A DNA stretch of 64,000 nt from Arenimonas sp. (lineage in GTDB: Bacteria > Pseudomonadota > Alphaproteobacteria > Rhizobiales > Rhizobiaceae), in contig JAIBEK010000020.1 of NCBI GenBank assembly GCA_019459145.1, positions 1 through 64,000 of the forward strand, read 5' to 3'. The translations under genes were made by a program, and so were the position numbers. Positions 31,487-39,769 of this stretch are shown piece after piece. Position 1 is the first letter of the stretch. The number at the start of each line of letters is the position of its first letter. The notes under the pieces are model-generated. The model was not told the origin of the DNA and did not search any database. It worked only from the letters and a program-made list of their open reading frames with translations.

Positions 31487-32371
31487 CTATGCGTCTTCCT
31501 GCTCCGCACCGGCGGTAGGCAGCGCGAGGCCAGCCACGCGGGCATTGTAGGTCACCTGCGGGAACGGGATGGAGATCCCGTTCCTGTCGAAGGCTTGCTT
31601 GACTGACTTGATCATGTCGCGCGAGGTCGGCCAGAAATCCCCGGCAGCCGTCCAGTACCACAGTGTCAGCACCACGGCGCTGTCGGCCAGTTCATCGACG
31701 AAGGTGTCGACCGACGGTTGCTTCAGAACACGCCGGTCGTTCTCCGCCAGTTCCCGCATCAGCCGCTGGGCAAGATCGATATCGTCGTCGTAGCCGATGC
31801 CGACCTTCAACTCGAAGCGGCGCGTGCTTTCGCGGCTGAAATTGGTGATCGGCACGTTCCACAAGGTCGAGTTCGGCGCCAGCCGGTAGAGGCCGTCGGG
31901 CGTCTTGAGTTCCGTGGCGAACAGGCCGATCTCGCGGACCGTCCCGGAGATATTGCCCGTATCGATATACTCGCCCACCCGGAACGGCCGAAGCACCAGC
32001 AGCATGATGCCGGCGGCGATGTTTTGCAGCGTGCCCTGCAGGGCAAGGCCGATGGCAAGACCCGCCGCACCCAGCGCGGCAATGATCGATGCGGTCTGGA
32101 CGCCGAACTGGCCCAGCACCGTGACGAACACCAGCAGCAGCGCGGCATAGCGGATGACATTGGCGAAGAAGCGGGCAAGCGTCTCGTCAATGCCCCTGAC
32201 ACGCAGCAGTCCTTCATGCGCCCAGCGGCTGAGGAGCGAGGCGAGCGTCCAGCCGACGACCAGAAGCAGCAGGGCGCCAACGATCGAGAACGAATACTGC
32301 ACGGCAAGCGCGCTTGCCTGGCTGAGCGCCGTGCGCGTCGCGATGATGAATTCACTGGCCTGCTGCTCCAT
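31487..32371 (-). CDS. Small-conductance mechanosensitive channel (MscS family)
   Basis: 294 aa. Three hydrophobic segments in the N-terminal 120 residues end in the pore helix GAAGLAIGLALQGTLQNIAAGIM, the MscS TM3 pattern of packed Gly and Ala. Next come the beta domain (RPFRVGEYIDTGNISGTVREIGLFAT) and an alpha/beta C-terminal domain. It opens on membrane tension to release solutes. ATG 32371 was chosen, with AAGGAG upstream; a GTG at 32383 overlaps that ribosome binding site. The end TAGAEQEDA is acidic. Confidence 0.93.
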   Translation of the reverse strand: MEQQASEFIIATRTALSQASALAVQYSFSIVGALLLLVVGWTLASLLSRWAHEGLLRVRGIDETLARFFANVIRYAALLLVFVTVLGQFGVQTASIIAALGAAGLAIGLALQGTLQNIAAGIMLLVLRPFRVGEYIDTGNISGTVREIGLFATELKTPDGLYRLAPNSTLWNVPITNFSRESTRRFELKVGIGYDDDIDLAQRLMRELAENDRRVLKQPSVDTFVDELADSAVVLTLWYWTAAGDFWPTSRDMIKSVKQAFDRNGISIPFPQVTYNARVAGLALPTAGAEQEDA

Positions 32372-32477
32372 CGAATGGGTCACTCCTTCACGTCAAGTTT
32401 CGTCAAGGGGCTAGATGGGGCAGGGCGCCTCGGGGTCAACCGCAGCAGGAGTCATTGCATAGTCGGATGAAAGGCTC

Positions 32478-33449
32478 TCAGCGGCCGCCGAGCTTCAGGC
32501 CCGGCGCCGGCCTTTCCTCGAGAATCTGCCGGCGGAAGCGGAAAAGCGCGGCGGGCCGTCCCCCGGTCGCCAGCGTCTCGCCGGTCGGTTCGACCAGTTC
32601 GGCGCCCTCGACCAGTCGACGGAAATTCTGCTTGTGCAGGTGGCGGCCGGAGATCGCCTCGACGGTCGCCTGCAATTCGGTGAGGGTGAACTCCGGCGCC
32701 ATCAGTTCGAAGACCACCGGGCGATACTTGATTTTGCCGCGCAGCCGCGCGAGCGCGGTCGCGGCGATCCGCCGATGGTCGGCGAGCATGGCAATGCCGA
32801 GCGGCGCCGAAACGCGCCGGGCCGCGACCCGGCCGTCCAGCACCGCTTCCTCTACCAGTCCCGCCTCGTAGAGCAGTTCATAGCGTTCCAGAACCCGCTC
32901 CTCGTCGAAGGGGAAATCATCGAGACCGAAGGCGAGCTTCAGCCGCGAACGGCGCGACGGCCGCATCTCCGCCTTGTCCTCGGCGGGGTTTTCGCCCGCC
33001 CATTGCGTCAGCGCCGGCAGGATGACCCGGTCGATCACCGCCGGGCGGCCGTGGCGCCAATCCTCCCACGGCAGATAGCCGTACCAGTCGCGCCAATGCA
33101 CGCCGGCGGCATCGAGGCCCGCCTCGCGCGCCGGGTCCATGCGGGTCAGCGCCAGATAGCCGACCGAGACGACATGCGGCCCGACATCGCCGGCCATCTT
33201 GTGCCGGCCCCGATCGCCGAAAGTGTAAAGCTGCTCGATATAGCCCATGTGCAGTTCGGTCTGGGCGGTCACCGTGGTGCGCAGCGACATTTCCATCGTC
33301 CGGTGCCGGACGGGGTCGAAAGGGCCAAACGGCAGGCTTTCCAGGCTGCTCGTCGGATCGCTGACCACCAGGATGCGCGGTGTGCCGCCGGTGACCGCGA
33401 CGATCGCGGCATTGAGGCCGATCTCGACGGATGTGGTACGATTGGTCAT
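32478..33449 (-). CDS. nadQ: NadQ-like regulator of NAD biosynthesis (Nudix-like domain plus winged helix)
   Basis: 323 aa. The N-terminal half is Nudix-like without a complete catalytic box: IGLNAAIVAVTGGTPRILVV, PFGPFDPVRHRTMEMSLR, LYTFGDRGRH, HVVSVGYLALTR. The C-terminal half has the NrtR-type winged-helix segment FTLTELQATVEAISGRHLHKQNFRRLVE (two pieces). This is the alphaproteobacterial protein group I recall as COG4111, annotated as NAD regulator or NadQ. A matching palindrome lies before nadA. Its start overlaps the phosphatase stop by 4 bases (ATGA), placing it last in the ygfZ-HD-phosphatase operon. Confident as an NrtR-like regulator, less so on the name. Confidence 0.78.
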   Translation of the reverse strand: MTNRTTSVEIGLNAAIVAVTGGTPRILVVSDPTSSLESLPFGPFDPVRHRTMEMSLRTTVTAQTELHMGYIEQLYTFGDRGRHKMAGDVGPHVVSVGYLALTRMDPAREAGLDAAGVHWRDWYGYLPWEDWRHGRPAVIDRVILPALTQWAGENPAEDKAEMRPSRRSRLKLAFGLDDFPFDEERVLERYELLYEAGLVEEAVLDGRVAARRVSAPLGIAMLADHRRIAATALARLRGKIKYRPVVFELMAPEFTLTELQATVEAISGRHLHKQNFRRLVEGAELVEPTGETLATGGRPAALFRFRRQILEERPAPGLKLGGR

Positions 33450-33979
33450 GGGGTCTGCGCCGCGTTCGGCAGATGAAGGACGAAGGGCGCGTCGCCGTCG
33501 GCATCCGCCCCACGGCCGATCGCCTTGACGGCGGCCTTCAGCCGCCCCCCGCGACCAAGCAGGCTGTCGCCGATCTCCACCAGCCGGGAATTGGGCGTGG
33601 CAAAGGGCGAAGCGGCCCGTAGCCGCCGTGCCAGCGCCTCGTCGTCGTCATGCGGGGCGACGGCGAGGCTGGCGATCAGCGCCGCCGCCGGCGAACGCGA
33701 CACGCCCATCCAGCAATGGATCAGCAGCGGCGCGCTCTGGTCCCATGTGCGAGCAAAATCGATCACCTGCTGCACATGCCGCTCCTGCGGCGCGATCAGG
33801 TTTCCGGTGCCGGCAAAGGAGATGTCATTGACGCCGAGCTTCAGGTGCCGGTCCGCCGAAATTACCGCCGGGCGGTGGAAATCCTGATTCTCGGCCATCA
33901 GCGTGATCATCTCGCGCGCCTTGTGGCGGACGGCGATTTCGGCGATGCGCGACAGCGGCGAAACGACGATCAGGCTCAT
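33446..33979 (-). CDS. Tyrosine/dual-specificity phosphatase-like protein
   Basis: 177 aa from ATG 33979, which overlaps the upstream HD gene stop by 4 bases. The phosphatase loop is HCWMGVSRS, with catalytic Cys89 and Arg95, in a compact DSP fold; ERHVQQVIDFARTW precedes it. A candidate general-acid region (VNDISFAGTG) lies at 50-58. Both ends are translationally coupled (ATGA with the HD gene and with nadQ). Substrate is unknown; small phosphatases of this type in alphaproteobacteria have not been assigned a clear role. The frame continues upstream to 34009 inside the HD gene and is rejected. Confidence 0.82.
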   Translation of the reverse strand: MSLIVVSPLSRIAEIAVRHKAREMITLMAENQDFHRPAVISADRHLKLGVNDISFAGTGNLIAPQERHVQQVIDFARTWDQSAPLLIHCWMGVSRSPAAALIASLAVAPHDDDEALARRLRAASPFATPNSRLVEIGDSLLGRGGRLKAAVKAIGRGADADGDAPFVLHLPNAAQTP

Positions 33980-34605
33980 GACGCCACTCTGGAGCGCACG
34001 GCGCGGCAAGCCTCGATGGCGTCGAAGCGCTGCAGGAACAGCGCCTGCGCCTGAAGGGCCGGCAGCGGCGCCGTCGGCAACATGTCGCGGGAAATGCCGC
34101 GCGGCTTGCCGAAGAACTTGCGGGCCTCCGCTTCGGAAAAGCCGGCGAGTTCGGTCGCCTCGAAATAGGCGGAAATCCTGTCGGCCTTCTTGATCTGGTC
34201 TTTGAGTGTCCGGCTCGGATGGGCCGGCAGACCGAATCGCAGGTGTATCGCCGCCTCCAGCCGTTTCTCCACCAGCTTGTAGCCACCGCCGACCACCGCC
34301 TTGAACGGCGAAATCATGTCGCCGATCACATATTCCGGGCCGTCGTGCAAAAGCGCCATCTGCAATTCCTCGGCACTCGCCTTGGGATTGAGACGGCGGA
34401 AGACGTCCTCGACCATCAGGCTGTGCTGGGCGACCGAAAAGGCATGGTCGCCCGAGGTCTGGCCGTTCCAGCGGGCGACACGCGCCAACCCGTGGGCGAT
34501 GTCGGAAATCTCCACGTCGAGCGGCGAGGGATCGAGCAGGTCGAGACGCCTGCCGGACAGCATGCGCTGCCAGGCGCGGCCTGGCGGCGGGGCGGCTTCA
34601 GCCAT
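33976..34605 (-). CDS. HD-domain 5'-nucleotidase-like hydrolase (YfbR type)
   Basis: 209 aa. The HD motifs are FSVAQHSLMVEDV (His61), MALLHDGPEYVIGDMISPFK (His87-Asp88) and IKKADRISAYFEATELAGF. This matches YfbR-type deoxynucleoside-5'-monophosphatases. It begins 3 bases after the ygfZ stop and ends overlapping the phosphatase start. An enzyme acting on nucleotides next to a NAD regulator is suggestive, but no substrate is shown. Confidence 0.85.
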   Translation of the reverse strand: MAEAAPPPGRAWQRMLSGRRLDLLDPSPLDVEISDIAHGLARVARWNGQTSGDHAFSVAQHSLMVEDVFRRLNPKASAEELQMALLHDGPEYVIGDMISPFKAVVGGGYKLVEKRLEAAIHLRFGLPAHPSRTLKDQIKKADRISAYFEATELAGFSEAEARKFFGKPRGISRDMLPTAPLPALQAQALFLQRFDAIEACRAVRSRVAS

Positions 34606-34608
34606 GGC

Positions 34609-35460
34609 TCAGCTCTCCTCGGCGGCGTTGCTGGGAAAGGACAGCCCGGACCAGCCGGGAAGCGCAAGGCTGAGCTCGGTGTCCCCGGTGCGGATCGCGG
34701 TGCCCGCCGCGATGGCCTCTCCGGCACGGTCGATGCGCACGATCGCCAGACCGCGATTGCCGACGACCGTCCCCAGCGTGCCGATCGGCTTGCCTTCGGC
34801 GACGATCTCGGCTCCGGTTGCGGGCAGAGCGGTTTCGGCCGTGACCAGAACCAGCCGACGCCGCGCCGTGCCGCGATGCTGCATGCGCGACACCACTTCC
34901 TGGCCGACGTAGCAGCCCTTCTTGAACGAGACACCGCCCGCAAGGTCGAATAGGACATCATGGGGAAAGGCGTCCTGGAGGGCAAAGTCGGCGCCGGATT
35001 CGGCAATGCCGGCAAGCACGCGCAACGCGTCGTAGCCGAGCGGTAATCCCGCCTCCGCGTTACCGGGCTTGCGCGTCACCGGGATACCGGCGACGGCAAA
35101 GCGGTGGTCGACGACGCCTGTCTCGCCCACATCCCGGCCCGCATCCTCGCCCCAGCAGACGGTTACGCCGGTCGGTTCGATCGGCGAAATCTCGACGGCG
35201 GCGCGCAGCTTGTACATGGAGAGACGCCTCACCAGCGCGTCGCGCTGGCCAACGGACGTGTCCAGTACGAAGCCGTCGCCGTCGCGCCAGACGAGGAAAT
35301 CAAACAGGATCTTGCCCTGCGGCGTCAGGAGCGCGCCGGGCCAGGCCTCGCCTTGCGGCAGGGCGGCGATGTCGGTGGTCACCAGATTGTGGAGGAAGTG
35401 CTCGGCGTCGGCACCGGACACCCTGATCAGGGCGCGGTCGGGCAAGGCGGCTTCTGGCAT
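34609..35460 (-). CDS. ygfZ: Folate-binding protein YgfZ (GcvT-like)
   Basis: 283 aa. The signature K-G-C-Y-V-G-Q-E (residues 181-188, Cys183) identifies the YgfZ/IBA57 family, which uses tetrahydrofolate in maturation or repair of Fe-S clusters in some enzymes. The N-terminal GcvT-like fold has HFLHNLVTTDIAAL and LLTPQGKILFDFLV. ATG 35460 with GGAAGGG was chosen; the frame running to 35622 adds a non-family N-terminus. It heads the four-gene coupled operon. The 4Fe-4S enzyme NadA in this window is a possible client, by inference only. Confidence 0.9.
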   Translation of the reverse strand: MPEAALPDRALIRVSGADAEHFLHNLVTTDIAALPQGEAWPGALLTPQGKILFDFLVWRDGDGFVLDTSVGQRDALVRRLSMYKLRAAVEISPIEPTGVTVCWGEDAGRDVGETGVVDHRFAVAGIPVTRKPGNAEAGLPLGYDALRVLAGIAESGADFALQDAFPHDVLFDLAGGVSFKKGCYVGQEVVSRMQHRGTARRRLVLVTAETALPATGAEIVAEGKPIGTLGTVVGNRGLAIVRIDRAGEAIAAGTAIRTGDTELSLALPGWSGLSFPSNAAEES

Positions 35461-35594
35461 CGTCGGTCCCTTCCGGTTGGTCGATGCCGAAGAGTTAGAA
35501 CATCGCATCGAAAAAGGGAATCGTTTCCGATCGGCAGGGGATGAATGATCCACCGTGAAGACCTGCCGGCGCCGGCAGGCCGGGCTGCGAGAGG

Positions 35595-36356
35595 TCAGTC
35601 GCCGGCGGTCAGGAACTTCCACTGTCCGTCGGGCGAAATCCCCAGGCGGAAGAAGTTGTAATTGCCCAGTTCCTGCATTTCGGCGACATCGCCGGCCGTG
35701 ACGATACGCAGCAGTTCCACCTTCTCCGGCAAGGTAAGCAGCGCCAGCGGCTTTTCGGCGAAGTAGGGCCAGACATAAGCCTCGTCCGGCGTGCCGGCAT
35801 CGACCCTGACAAAGCCGGTCGACAGGATGTCGATCAGGATCGCGAGAATCTCGATCCCTTCCTCGTCCCCCGACAATTGCTTGAGCGCGGCGACCGGATC
35901 GGCATCGCTGCTTTCCAGAACGATACGCGTCTGATTCGGACCGGGATTCATCAGTATGCGCAGGCGTTCGATATCGCCGGAAGTCGCGGCCTCGATCAGC
36001 AGCTCCCGCATGCGCCGCACCGGCTCCGGCACCTTCGACAGGTCGTAAATGACCTCCGGCGGCGGTTGGTCGGGATCGGCCTGCGCGTCGACGGGAGGCA
36101 GGTCATTGGCCGGCTTGTTGATCAGCGGATCGGGATCGGGAATACCCATCGGTCCGGGATCGGCAAGATCCTCGGTCTCCTCGCCCTCGACCGGCTGTTG
36201 CGGCGCGGCGGGATCCTGCTGCGGAGCGGGGAGCGGCGGGATGTCGGAAAGCGCCAAGGCGGGACCGGCAGCGCCCAACGTCAAGCCGAGTGCCAGGGCA
36301 ATGGATGAAAGGTGCGCGAGACGGGCGCGCCACGAGGACTTGTGCGTAGTTGGCAT
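35595..36356 (-). CDS. Exported hypothetical protein, Pro/Asp-rich linker
   Basis: 253 aa from ATG 36356 (AGGGG upstream). A signal peptide (residues 1-38, ending PALA-LSD) is followed by a proline- and acid-rich stretch (40-115, PPLPAPQQDPAAPQQPVEG and similar). A globular C-terminal domain follows (VPEPVRRMRELLIEAATSGDIE, NYNFFRLGISPDGQWKF). The helix pair AATSGDIERLRILMNPG looks like a single ankyrin-like unit. The protein type is familiar from Rhizobiales but has no known function. The longer frame to 36593 overlaps the next gene and is rejected. The gap to the upstream small gene is 19 bases. Confidence 0.72.
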   Translation of the reverse strand: MPTTHKSSWRARLAHLSSIALALGLTLGAAGPALALSDIPPLPAPQQDPAAPQQPVEGEETEDLADPGPMGIPDPDPLINKPANDLPPVDAQADPDQPPPEVIYDLSKVPEPVRRMRELLIEAATSGDIERLRILMNPGPNQTRIVLESSDADPVAALKQLSGDEEGIEILAILIDILSTGFVRVDAGTPDEAYVWPYFAEKPLALLTLPEKVELLRIVTAGDVAEMQELGNYNFFRLGISPDGQWKFLTAGD

Positions 36357-36375
36357 CACAGCCCCTGATGTCTCG

Positions 36376-36633
36376 TTATTGCATACGCCGTTCGGGCGAG
36401 AACTCGCCGGCCAGCATGCGGCTGCGCAGGGAATCGAGGATCGCTTCCGCTCCACCCTCGCCATGAATGCGAATGGTCTCGCGCATCGCCAGCGCAAAGG
36501 CCGCGTCTGCGATGATTTCCGGTTCGATGCCATCCGCGATGCCGTCGGCCCAGGCTTCGTTCTGGTATTCCAGCGCGGCCTGCGTCTTTTCATGCACGAT
36601 CATGTCGTCGATCTCGTTGCGGCGCGGTTCCAT
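36376..36633 (-). CDS. Conserved small hypothetical protein (rhizobial)
   Basis: 85 aa from ATG 36633 (GGGGA 7 bases upstream); ATG 36639 is the alternative. It is a charged, helical, soluble protein: MEPRRNEIDDMIVHEKTQAALEY begins it, with AWADGIADGIEPEIIADAAFALA in the middle (each under the length of a helix pair). No domain recognised. It sits 19 bases upstream of the exported protein gene and is probably cotranscribed. Confidence 0.75.
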   Translation of the reverse strand: MEPRRNEIDDMIVHEKTQAALEYQNEAWADGIADGIEPEIIADAAFALAMRETIRIHGEGGAEAILDSLRSRMLAGEFSPERRMQ

Positions 36634-36732
36634 GGTCATTCCCCGAAGCGTAGTCCTTACTCACCTGTTAATGACACTATCAGCCTTTTATCAAAACGAC
36701 ACGGCCCGAGACCAAAACAGGTGAATTTATCG

Positions 36733-37170
36733 TTAATTTCCATAGCGGGCGGCGATTTCGACGGCCAGTGTTGCGCCTTCGTTACGGTAGAGCCCCTCCG
36801 CCGCGACCGCCGATGTGGTGCAGGTCGTATAGACGGAGGCAAAGGATCGGTAACCGCGATTATAGGCGGCGACCATGCGCGCGCGCCGTTTCGGCTCGCT
36901 CGCCGTCTCCGCGTCGATCAGCGCCTGCATGGCTTCACGCCATCCCGGCTCGCCGTCCTTGTTGCATAGATTGCGCAGGTAATGCACCGCGCCCAGGATC
37001 TCCGACAGCCGGGCGAGCTTGTCGTCGTAGGGCGCCGGTTTTTCCGCCGTTTCCGGAACCGGCTCCTGTGTCGCGGGGGCATCGGCCGATTGTGCCATTG
37101 CCGAGGCCGGGCCGAGCGCGAACAGGGCTAAGGCGAAGACTGCCGTGGCAAAAGATCCTGTCGCGCGCAT
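36733..37170 (-). CDS. TIGR02301 family exported protein
   Basis: 145 aa from ATG 37170. Signal peptide MRATGSFATAVFALALFALG with cleavage near SAMA-QSA. The mature part matches the TIGR02301 pattern: YDDKLARLSEILGAVHYLRNLC, then GWREAMQALIDAE, RRARMVAAYNRGYRSFA, YTTCTTSA and GATLAVEIAARY. Two Cys could form a disulfide. Function unknown; the family is limited to alphaproteobacteria. The longer frame to 37344 has no signal at its start. Confidence 0.85.
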   Translation of the reverse strand: MRATGSFATAVFALALFALGPASAMAQSADAPATQEPVPETAEKPAPYDDKLARLSEILGAVHYLRNLCNKDGEPGWREAMQALIDAETASEPKRRARMVAAYNRGYRSFASVYTTCTTSAVAAEGLYRNEGATLAVEIAARYGN

Positions 37171-37228
37171 GCCTTGCCTTGTCGTCGCTTCCGTCACGTG
37201 TTGGGCGATCGATGCGCCATGTGATTGT

Positions 37229-37648
37229 TTAACCCGCTTCGCCGGCCCTGACCAGTCTCTCGATACAGGCGCGCACGCTGTCTGGAACCGGCAGTCGGCT
37301 GATCTCCTCCGGCAGGAACCACCCTGCCTCAAGTGCGTCGTCATCGGCGACCGCGACCGTCTCCGGCTCTGCCTCGACGCGAAACACCGAAAGCAGGAAA
37401 TGGCTTTCCGGTGTTCCGTCCTCGGGAAAGAGTTCGACCGTTTCGAACAGGCGGGGTCCGCGTCCGAGTAGACCGGTTTCCTCGAACAGTTCCCGGATCG
37501 CCGTTTCCTCCGGTGTTTCGCCGGGTTCCGCCCTGCCGCCGGGAAAGGCGAACAAATCGGCTGCCGGCGGATTGCGGCGGCGCACCAGCAGGAACCGGCC
37601 GTCGCGTTCGACGATGGCGGAGGAGGCGAGGCGCGGGCGGGTCTGCAT
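37229..37648 (-). CDS. Nudix hydrolase
   Basis: 139 aa. A complete Nudix box is present: GGRAEPGETPEETAIRELFEE-TG (G-x5-E-x7-REUXEE-x-G-U), flanked by RRRNPPAADLFAFP and a C-terminal EAGWFLPEEISRLPVP. It hydrolyses a nucleoside diphosphate linked to another group; the likely substrate (ADP-ribose or an oxidised nucleotide) cannot be told. Start ATG 37648, ribosome binding site AGGAGATCC. Divergent from the SRAP gene. Confidence 0.9.
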   Translation of the reverse strand: MQTRPRLASSAIVERDGRFLLVRRRNPPAADLFAFPGGRAEPGETPEETAIRELFEETGLLGRGPRLFETVELFPEDGTPESHFLLSVFRVEAEPETVAVADDDALEAGWFLPEEISRLPVPDSVRACIERLVRAGEAG

Positions 37649-37802
37649 GATGGAGCGGATCTCCTGATGGGTCTCGTCGGCAGGCAGGTCGCCGGTTGAG
37701 AATCGACCAGGGGACTATCGACAGCTTTGCCGTCGGTCGCAAGGACCGGGCACCCGCGTCAGCGGCTTGACCGGTACGGCATCAGGTGCGATGCAGATCG
37801 TC

Positions 37803-38567
37803 ATGTGCGGACGCTTTTCACTGACGGCGACACCCGAAGAGGTTCGGGATTTCCTCGGGCTTCTGGAGCTCGATGGTTTTCCGCCGCGCTACAATATCGC
37901 TCCGACGCAGCCGATCCTGGTCGTCGTCGCCGGCGATCGGCACGAGCCCGGCAGCAATCTGCCGGACCGCAAGGCGGTTCTCGTCCGCTGGGGGCTGATG
38001 CCGTCCTGGGTCAAGGATCCGAAGGAGTTTCCGCTGCTGATCAACGCCCGCGCGGAAACGGCGATCGGCAAGGCCTCGTTCCGGGCCGCCATGCGTCACC
38101 GTCGTGTGCTGGTCCCCGCTTCCGGTTTCTATGAGTGGCACCGGCCGGCGAAAGACAGCGGCGAGAAATCGCAGGCCTACTGGATCAGGCCGCGCCATGG
38201 CAGGATCGTCGCCTTTGCTGGCCTGATGGAGACCTGGGCGTCGGCGGACGGTTCCGAAGTCGATACCGGTGCTATTCTCACGGTGAATGCGAACCGCACG
38301 ATCGGACAGATCCACGACCGCATGCCGGTTGTCATCAAGCCGGAGGATTACGAGCGCTGGCTCGACTGCAAGAGCACCGAGCCTCGGCATGTCGCCGATC
38401 TTCTGACATCTGCCGAGGAGGATTTCTTCGAGGCGGTGCCCGTTTCCGACCTCGTCAACAAGGTCAAGAATACCGGGCCGGAGGTGCAGGCACCGATCGC
38501 GGACAGTCTGGCGGTGGCCAAGCCGAAGAAGACATCATCCGGCGGTGGCCAGATGAGCCTGTTCTAG
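37803..38567 (+). CDS. SRAP domain protein (YedK/HMCES-like)
   Basis: 254 aa from ATG 37803, which puts the catalytic Cys at position 2 (MCGRFSL), as required for SRAP proteins. Other active-site elements are RYNIAPTQP, WGLMPSWVKD, Asn81 in NARAET, Glu111 in SGFYEW, and His in IHDRMPVVI. These proteins cross-link to abasic sites in single-stranded DNA through Cys2 and protect them. The C-terminus (SSGGGQMSLF) resembles a beta-clamp-binding-like QMSLF peptide. No LexA-type GTTC or GAAC pair was seen upstream. The frame to 37767 would bury Cys2 and is rejected. Confidence 0.92.
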   Translation: MCGRFSLTATPEEVRDFLGLLELDGFPPRYNIAPTQPILVVVAGDRHEPGSNLPDRKAVLVRWGLMPSWVKDPKEFPLLINARAETAIGKASFRAAMRHRRVLVPASGFYEWHRPAKDSGEKSQAYWIRPRHGRIVAFAGLMETWASADGSEVDTGAILTVNANRTIGQIHDRMPVVIKPEDYERWLDCKSTEPRHVADLLTSAEEDFFEAVPVSDLVNKVKNTGPEVQAPIADSLAVAKPKKTSSGGGQMSLF

Positions 38568-38570
38568 CGT

Positions 38571-38708
38571 TCAGGCGGTGGCCTTCTTGGCCGGCTTGCG
38601 CTTCAGCATCAAGGCTGCGGCAAGGACCGCCTTGAGGCCGAGCGGCCGATAGTAGGAATCGAGATTCTGGGGCGCCGGCTTAGGCTCGGCGGGGGTCTTG
38701 GTGGTCAT
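38571..38708 (-). CDS. 45-aa small basic protein
   Basis: ATG 38708 has an excellent ribosome binding site (AGGAG, 5 bases upstream) and reads 45 codons to TGA at 38573-38571. The N-terminus is flexible (MTTKTPAEPKPAPQN), the centre has YYRPLGLKAVLAAALML, and the end is Lys-rich (KRKPAKKATA). Codons show high GC at third positions. The hydrophobic run is about 10 residues, too short for a firm membrane helix. It lies three bases past the SRAP stop, tail to tail, and downstream of pssA on the same strand. No known family recognised. Confidence 0.65.
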   Translation of the reverse strand: MTTKTPAEPKPAPQNLDSYYRPLGLKAVLAAALMLKRKPAKKATA

Positions 38709-38790
38709 CTGATGCTCCTGCAGCGTTTCCCTGATATTTTCTTCTTTTTGTTTTTCGCTCTATTTGAGCAGATCATGACAAAAGCGTGAC

Positions 38791-38829
38791 GCTGGCTTCG
38801 GCGCAAATCAATTTTGATCAGAAGCCAGC
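38791..38829 (-). terminator. Nested hairpin downstream of pssA
   Basis: GCTGGCTTC (38791-38799) and GAAGCCAGC (38821-38829) form a perfect 9-bp stem, with an inner ATCAA-TT-TTGAT hairpin in the loop. It lies 64 bases past the pssA stop and upstream of the 45-aa gene. CTTTTG follows on the minus strand, so weak termination is possible. Confidence 0.45.
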
Positions 38830-38893
38830 ATATTTCGCGAGCTCAGAGCCATTTTTCGCGGGAAGATGGGCCGCCGGGTGGCGAAATCGGGCC

Positions 38894-39745
38894 CTAGAGG
38901 CCTCGATCGATCTCGGAGAGACCCTTTTCCGGAGCTTCCTCGCCGATTGTCAGCGTGCCGTAGCGCCGGTGCCAGGAGCGGGCACCGAAGGGCAGGGAGA
39001 GAATATAGCCGAGGACGGTCAGCGACAGCACTTCCCATGTAAAACTCATCAGCAGGGCCACGTAGAGCACCACGCCGAGAATCATCGGCAGGACGAGATC
39101 CCGGCGAATGCGGCTGGTCTCCGACTTGCCCGACCAGACGGGCAGCCGGCTGACCAGCAGATAGGCGATCAGGATGGTGTAGACGGAGCCGGCAAAGGCC
39201 ACCGGCGCGCTCGGCGGCACGCCGAGGAAGCCGAGATAGACCGGCAGCAGGACAAGCATGGCGCCGGCCGGGGCCGGCACGCCGACGAAGAACTCCGACT
39301 GCCATGGAACCTGGGTCTCGCGCTCGGCCATGACATTGAAGCGGGCAAGGCGCAGCCCCGCCGCGATCGCGTAGATAAGCGCGGCGATCCAGCCGAAGGA
39401 GCGGGCCTGGTCGAGGATGAAGACGTAGAGCACCAGGGCGGGGGCGACACCGAAATTGACGATGTCGGCAAGCGAATCCATCTGCGCGCCGAACTTCGAC
39501 GTCGCCTTCATCATGCGGGCGATTCGCCCGTCGATGCCGTCGAGGAAGGCTGCGGCCAGCACCATCATTACCGCCAGTTCATAGCGGTTCTCGAAGGCCA
39601 GGCGAATGCCTGTCAGGCCGGCGCAGATCGCCAGCACGGTGATGAGGTTGGGCACCAGCAAGCGCATCGGAATTTCGCGGAGACGAGGTCCGCGGGCGCG
39701 ATCATTGTTGCCATTCTCTTCGGCCGGCGGCTTTGGCGTCTGCAT
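38894..39745 (-). CDS. pssA: CDP-diacylglycerol-serine O-phosphatidyltransferase
   Basis: 283 aa, polytopic. The CDP-alcohol phosphotransferase motif is D-G-x2-A-R-x8-G-x3-D-x3-D: DGRIARMM, then FGAQMDSLAD, after the first hydrophobic helix (LLVPNLITVLAICAGLTGIR). It transfers phosphatidyl from CDP-diacylglycerol to serine at the inner membrane. The upstream neighbour psd decarboxylates the product, so the two genes (24-base gap) give phosphatidylethanolamine. The C-terminus after RSWHRRYG is soluble. Confidence 0.95.
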   Translation of the reverse strand: MQTPKPPAEENGNNDRARGPRLREIPMRLLVPNLITVLAICAGLTGIRLAFENRYELAVMMVLAAAFLDGIDGRIARMMKATSKFGAQMDSLADIVNFGVAPALVLYVFILDQARSFGWIAALIYAIAAGLRLARFNVMAERETQVPWQSEFFVGVPAPAGAMLVLLPVYLGFLGVPPSAPVAFAGSVYTILIAYLLVSRLPVWSGKSETSRIRRDLVLPMILGVVLYVALLMSFTWEVLSLTVLGYILSLPFGARSWHRRYGTLTIGEEAPEKGLSEIDRGL

Positions 39746-39769
39746 GGTGCTCCCTTGTCCTTCTTCGCC

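Noticed and set aside
35461-35622. N-terminal extension of ygfZ to 35622
   Set aside because: The extra residues are Arg/Ser-rich and not family-like; the ATG at 35460 has GGAAGGG.
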